From positions 1-22,936 of the forward strand of contig WTJQ01000338.1 in assembly GCA_011524785.1 (NCBI GenBank): DNA of 22,936 nt, written 5' to 3'. Both the position numbers and the translations under genes were made by a program. Positions 21,878 to 22,936 of the stretch are shown here, piece by piece (the stretch's first letter is position 1; every line of letters begins with the position of its first letter). The notes under the pieces were generated by a model. The model did not search any database. It was given only the letters and a program-made list of their open reading frames with translations, and was not told the DNA's origin. The DNA comes from Planctomycetota bacterium (GTDB lineage Bacteria > Planctomycetota > UBA1135 > GCA-002686595).

Positions 21878-22936
21878 GCGCTGACGGCCCGGGGGCCGGA
21901 GGCGTCCCGGCCGGGCGCGAGCCGCACGCGGTTGCGGCCCGCGGCCTTGGCGGCGTAGAGCGCCTGATCCGCCGCACGCAGCAGGTCGTCGACCCCGCGC
22001 ATCCAGGCCTCACGCTGGGCGACCCCGACACTGATCGTGAGGGTGCGCGGCTCGTCCAGGTGGAGAGGCGGCAGCCCCTCGACCGCGCCTCGCAGGCGCT
22101 CGGCGGCGACGCGCGCCGTGTCGAGGTCCCCGCCAGGGACGAGGACGAGGAACTCCTCCCCGCCGACGCGCGCGACCATGTCGCCCGCACGGCTGGTCTC
22201 GCCGAGGGTGTCCGCCACCTCGCGCAGGACGGCGTCGCCGATGTCGTGGCCGCCCTGGTCGTTGATGACCTTGAAGTGGTCGAGGTCGACCAGGGCGATC
22301 GAGAGGGGCTGGTCCGCGCGGCGACTGCGCTCCCACTCCTTCTTGAGCTGCTGCATCCCGAAGCGGCGGTTCGGCAGCCCGGTGAGCGGATCGGTCAGGG
22401 CGGCCGACCGGAGGCGACGACCCAGCAGGCCCATCTCGGCCGCGCTGCGGAAGCTGCTGCGCTCGGCTCGGAGCAGGCGCGCGCGCTCGTGCGCGTTGCG
22501 ACACCCGACACGGACCCGGGCCAGCAGCAGCCGTGAGGAGGCCGAGGCCGCGACGACGTCGTCCGCGCCGGCCTCCAGGAGACCGACCGCCGCGCCCTCG
22601 GCCTGGCTGGGCGTGAGGACGATCAGGTGCAGGCTGCGACCGACGGTGGAGCGACGCAGCACGCGCAGCAGCTCCAGGGTCGGGGCCGCGTCCCCGGGGG
22701 CGTCGACCACGACGACCTGCGGGTGCATGTGGAGAGCGAGCTCGAGGGCCGCCCGATGGCTGGAGGCCTGGAGGGTCTCGAGCTCCTCCTCTCGGAATGC
22801 CTCCTCGTACACCTCGAGGCTGCCCGGACGGGACGCCACGAGCAGGACCCGGTCGGGCTGGGCGGGCGCGCTGTCGACGGGATCCTCCGCGCCGGGACCC
22901 ACCTCCTGGAACGGGTCATGCTCCAGGGCCGGGGCC
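21874..22936 (-). CDS. Diguanylate cyclase (GGDEF) with degenerate receiver domain, 5' end outside window
   Basis: The frame is open to the right edge, so the gene is probably partial. A GTG at 22902 (giving 342 residues) is possible, but AGGAG abuts it directly, too close to serve as its ribosome site, and the upstream codons read as a normal linker (PALEHDPFQE). Numbered from that GTG, residues 17-130 form a receiver-like domain with Asp67 kept. The acidic pair of the first strand is replaced (VLLVASRPG) and the late Lys is missing, so phosphorylation is doubtful. The GGDEF domain follows: LTDPLTGLPNRR (169-180), VDLDHFKVINDQGGHDIGD (205-223) and the catalytic GGEEF (247-251). RAGD (238-241) lies five residues before it as the product-inhibition site. 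It should make cyclic di-GMP from two GTP in the cytoplasm, with feedback inhibition. It converges with the PHP gene. Confidence 0.9.
   Translation of the reverse strand, partial: APALEHDPFQEVGPGAEDPVDSAPAQPDRVLLVASRPGSLEVYEEAFREEELETLQASSHRAALELALHMHPQVVVVDAPGDAAPTLELLRVLRRSTVGRSLHLIVLTPSQAEGAAVGLLEAGADDVVAASASSRLLLARVRVGCRNAHERARLLRAERSSFRSAAEMGLLGRRLRSAALTDPLTGLPNRRFGMQQLKKEWERSRRADQPLSIALVDLDHFKVINDQGGHDIGDAVLREVADTLGETSRAGDMVARVGGEEFLVLVPGGDLDTARVAAERLRGAVEGLPPLHLDEPRTLTISVGVAQREAWMRGVDDLLRAADQALYAAKAAGRNRVRLAPGRDASGPRAVSA

Overview
The window is about 23 kb of very GC-rich bacterial chromosome. It is densely coded and holds no insertion sequence, integrase, phage gene or CRISPR array. 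A DUF1501 secreted protein at the left edge is typical of Planctomycetota. The Tat/lipoprotein-exported sugar-isomerase-like protein and the exported PHP-domain protein fit the same group. The phylum is an inference; nothing in the window fixes it (no rRNA is present).

Layout, left to right. (1) On the minus strand, the start of a DUF1501 gene (runs off the left edge) and a fused Nudix / metallo-beta-lactamase / winged-helix hydrolase. (2) Divergent from that, a plus-strand exported TIM-barrel sugar-phosphate isomerase-like protein, meeting the convergent minus-strand helicase gene hrpB. (3) On the plus strand, a 917-residue membrane-anchored coiled-coil protein with an exact 42-residue proline-punctuated repeat. 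A lipoprotein that looks like a catalytically dead sulfatase/alkaline-phosphatase-fold protein is coupled to it by a TGATG overlap, and an unrecognised exported alpha-helical protein follows. (4) On the minus strand, a tRNA-Ile2 (CAT anticodon, probably lysidine-modified), then addB and addA, overlapping by ATGA, for the AddAB double-strand-break repair helicase-nuclease. (5) A plus-strand DinB-fold protein convergent with a minus-strand M20 dipeptidase-like peptidase. (6) Divergent from the peptidase, a plus-strand pair: an unrecognised 200-residue protein and a PHP-domain lipoprotein. The lipoprotein starts at a TTG that overlaps the upstream stop codon, and its ribosome binding site lies in a small hairpin. 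(7) A minus-strand diguanylate cyclase with a degraded receiver domain, running off the right edge; its stop codon shares a CTAG palindrome with the PHP gene.

Working together: the AddA/AddB pair is a clear complex. The coiled-coil / dead-sulfatase / exported-protein trio is the best candidate for an undescribed envelope-associated module. The 200-residue protein / PHP-lipoprotein pair is the second. The remaining genes are ordinary housekeeping or accessory enzymes. Long ORFs antisense to hrpB, addA, addB and the coiled-coil gene are by-products of the base composition.
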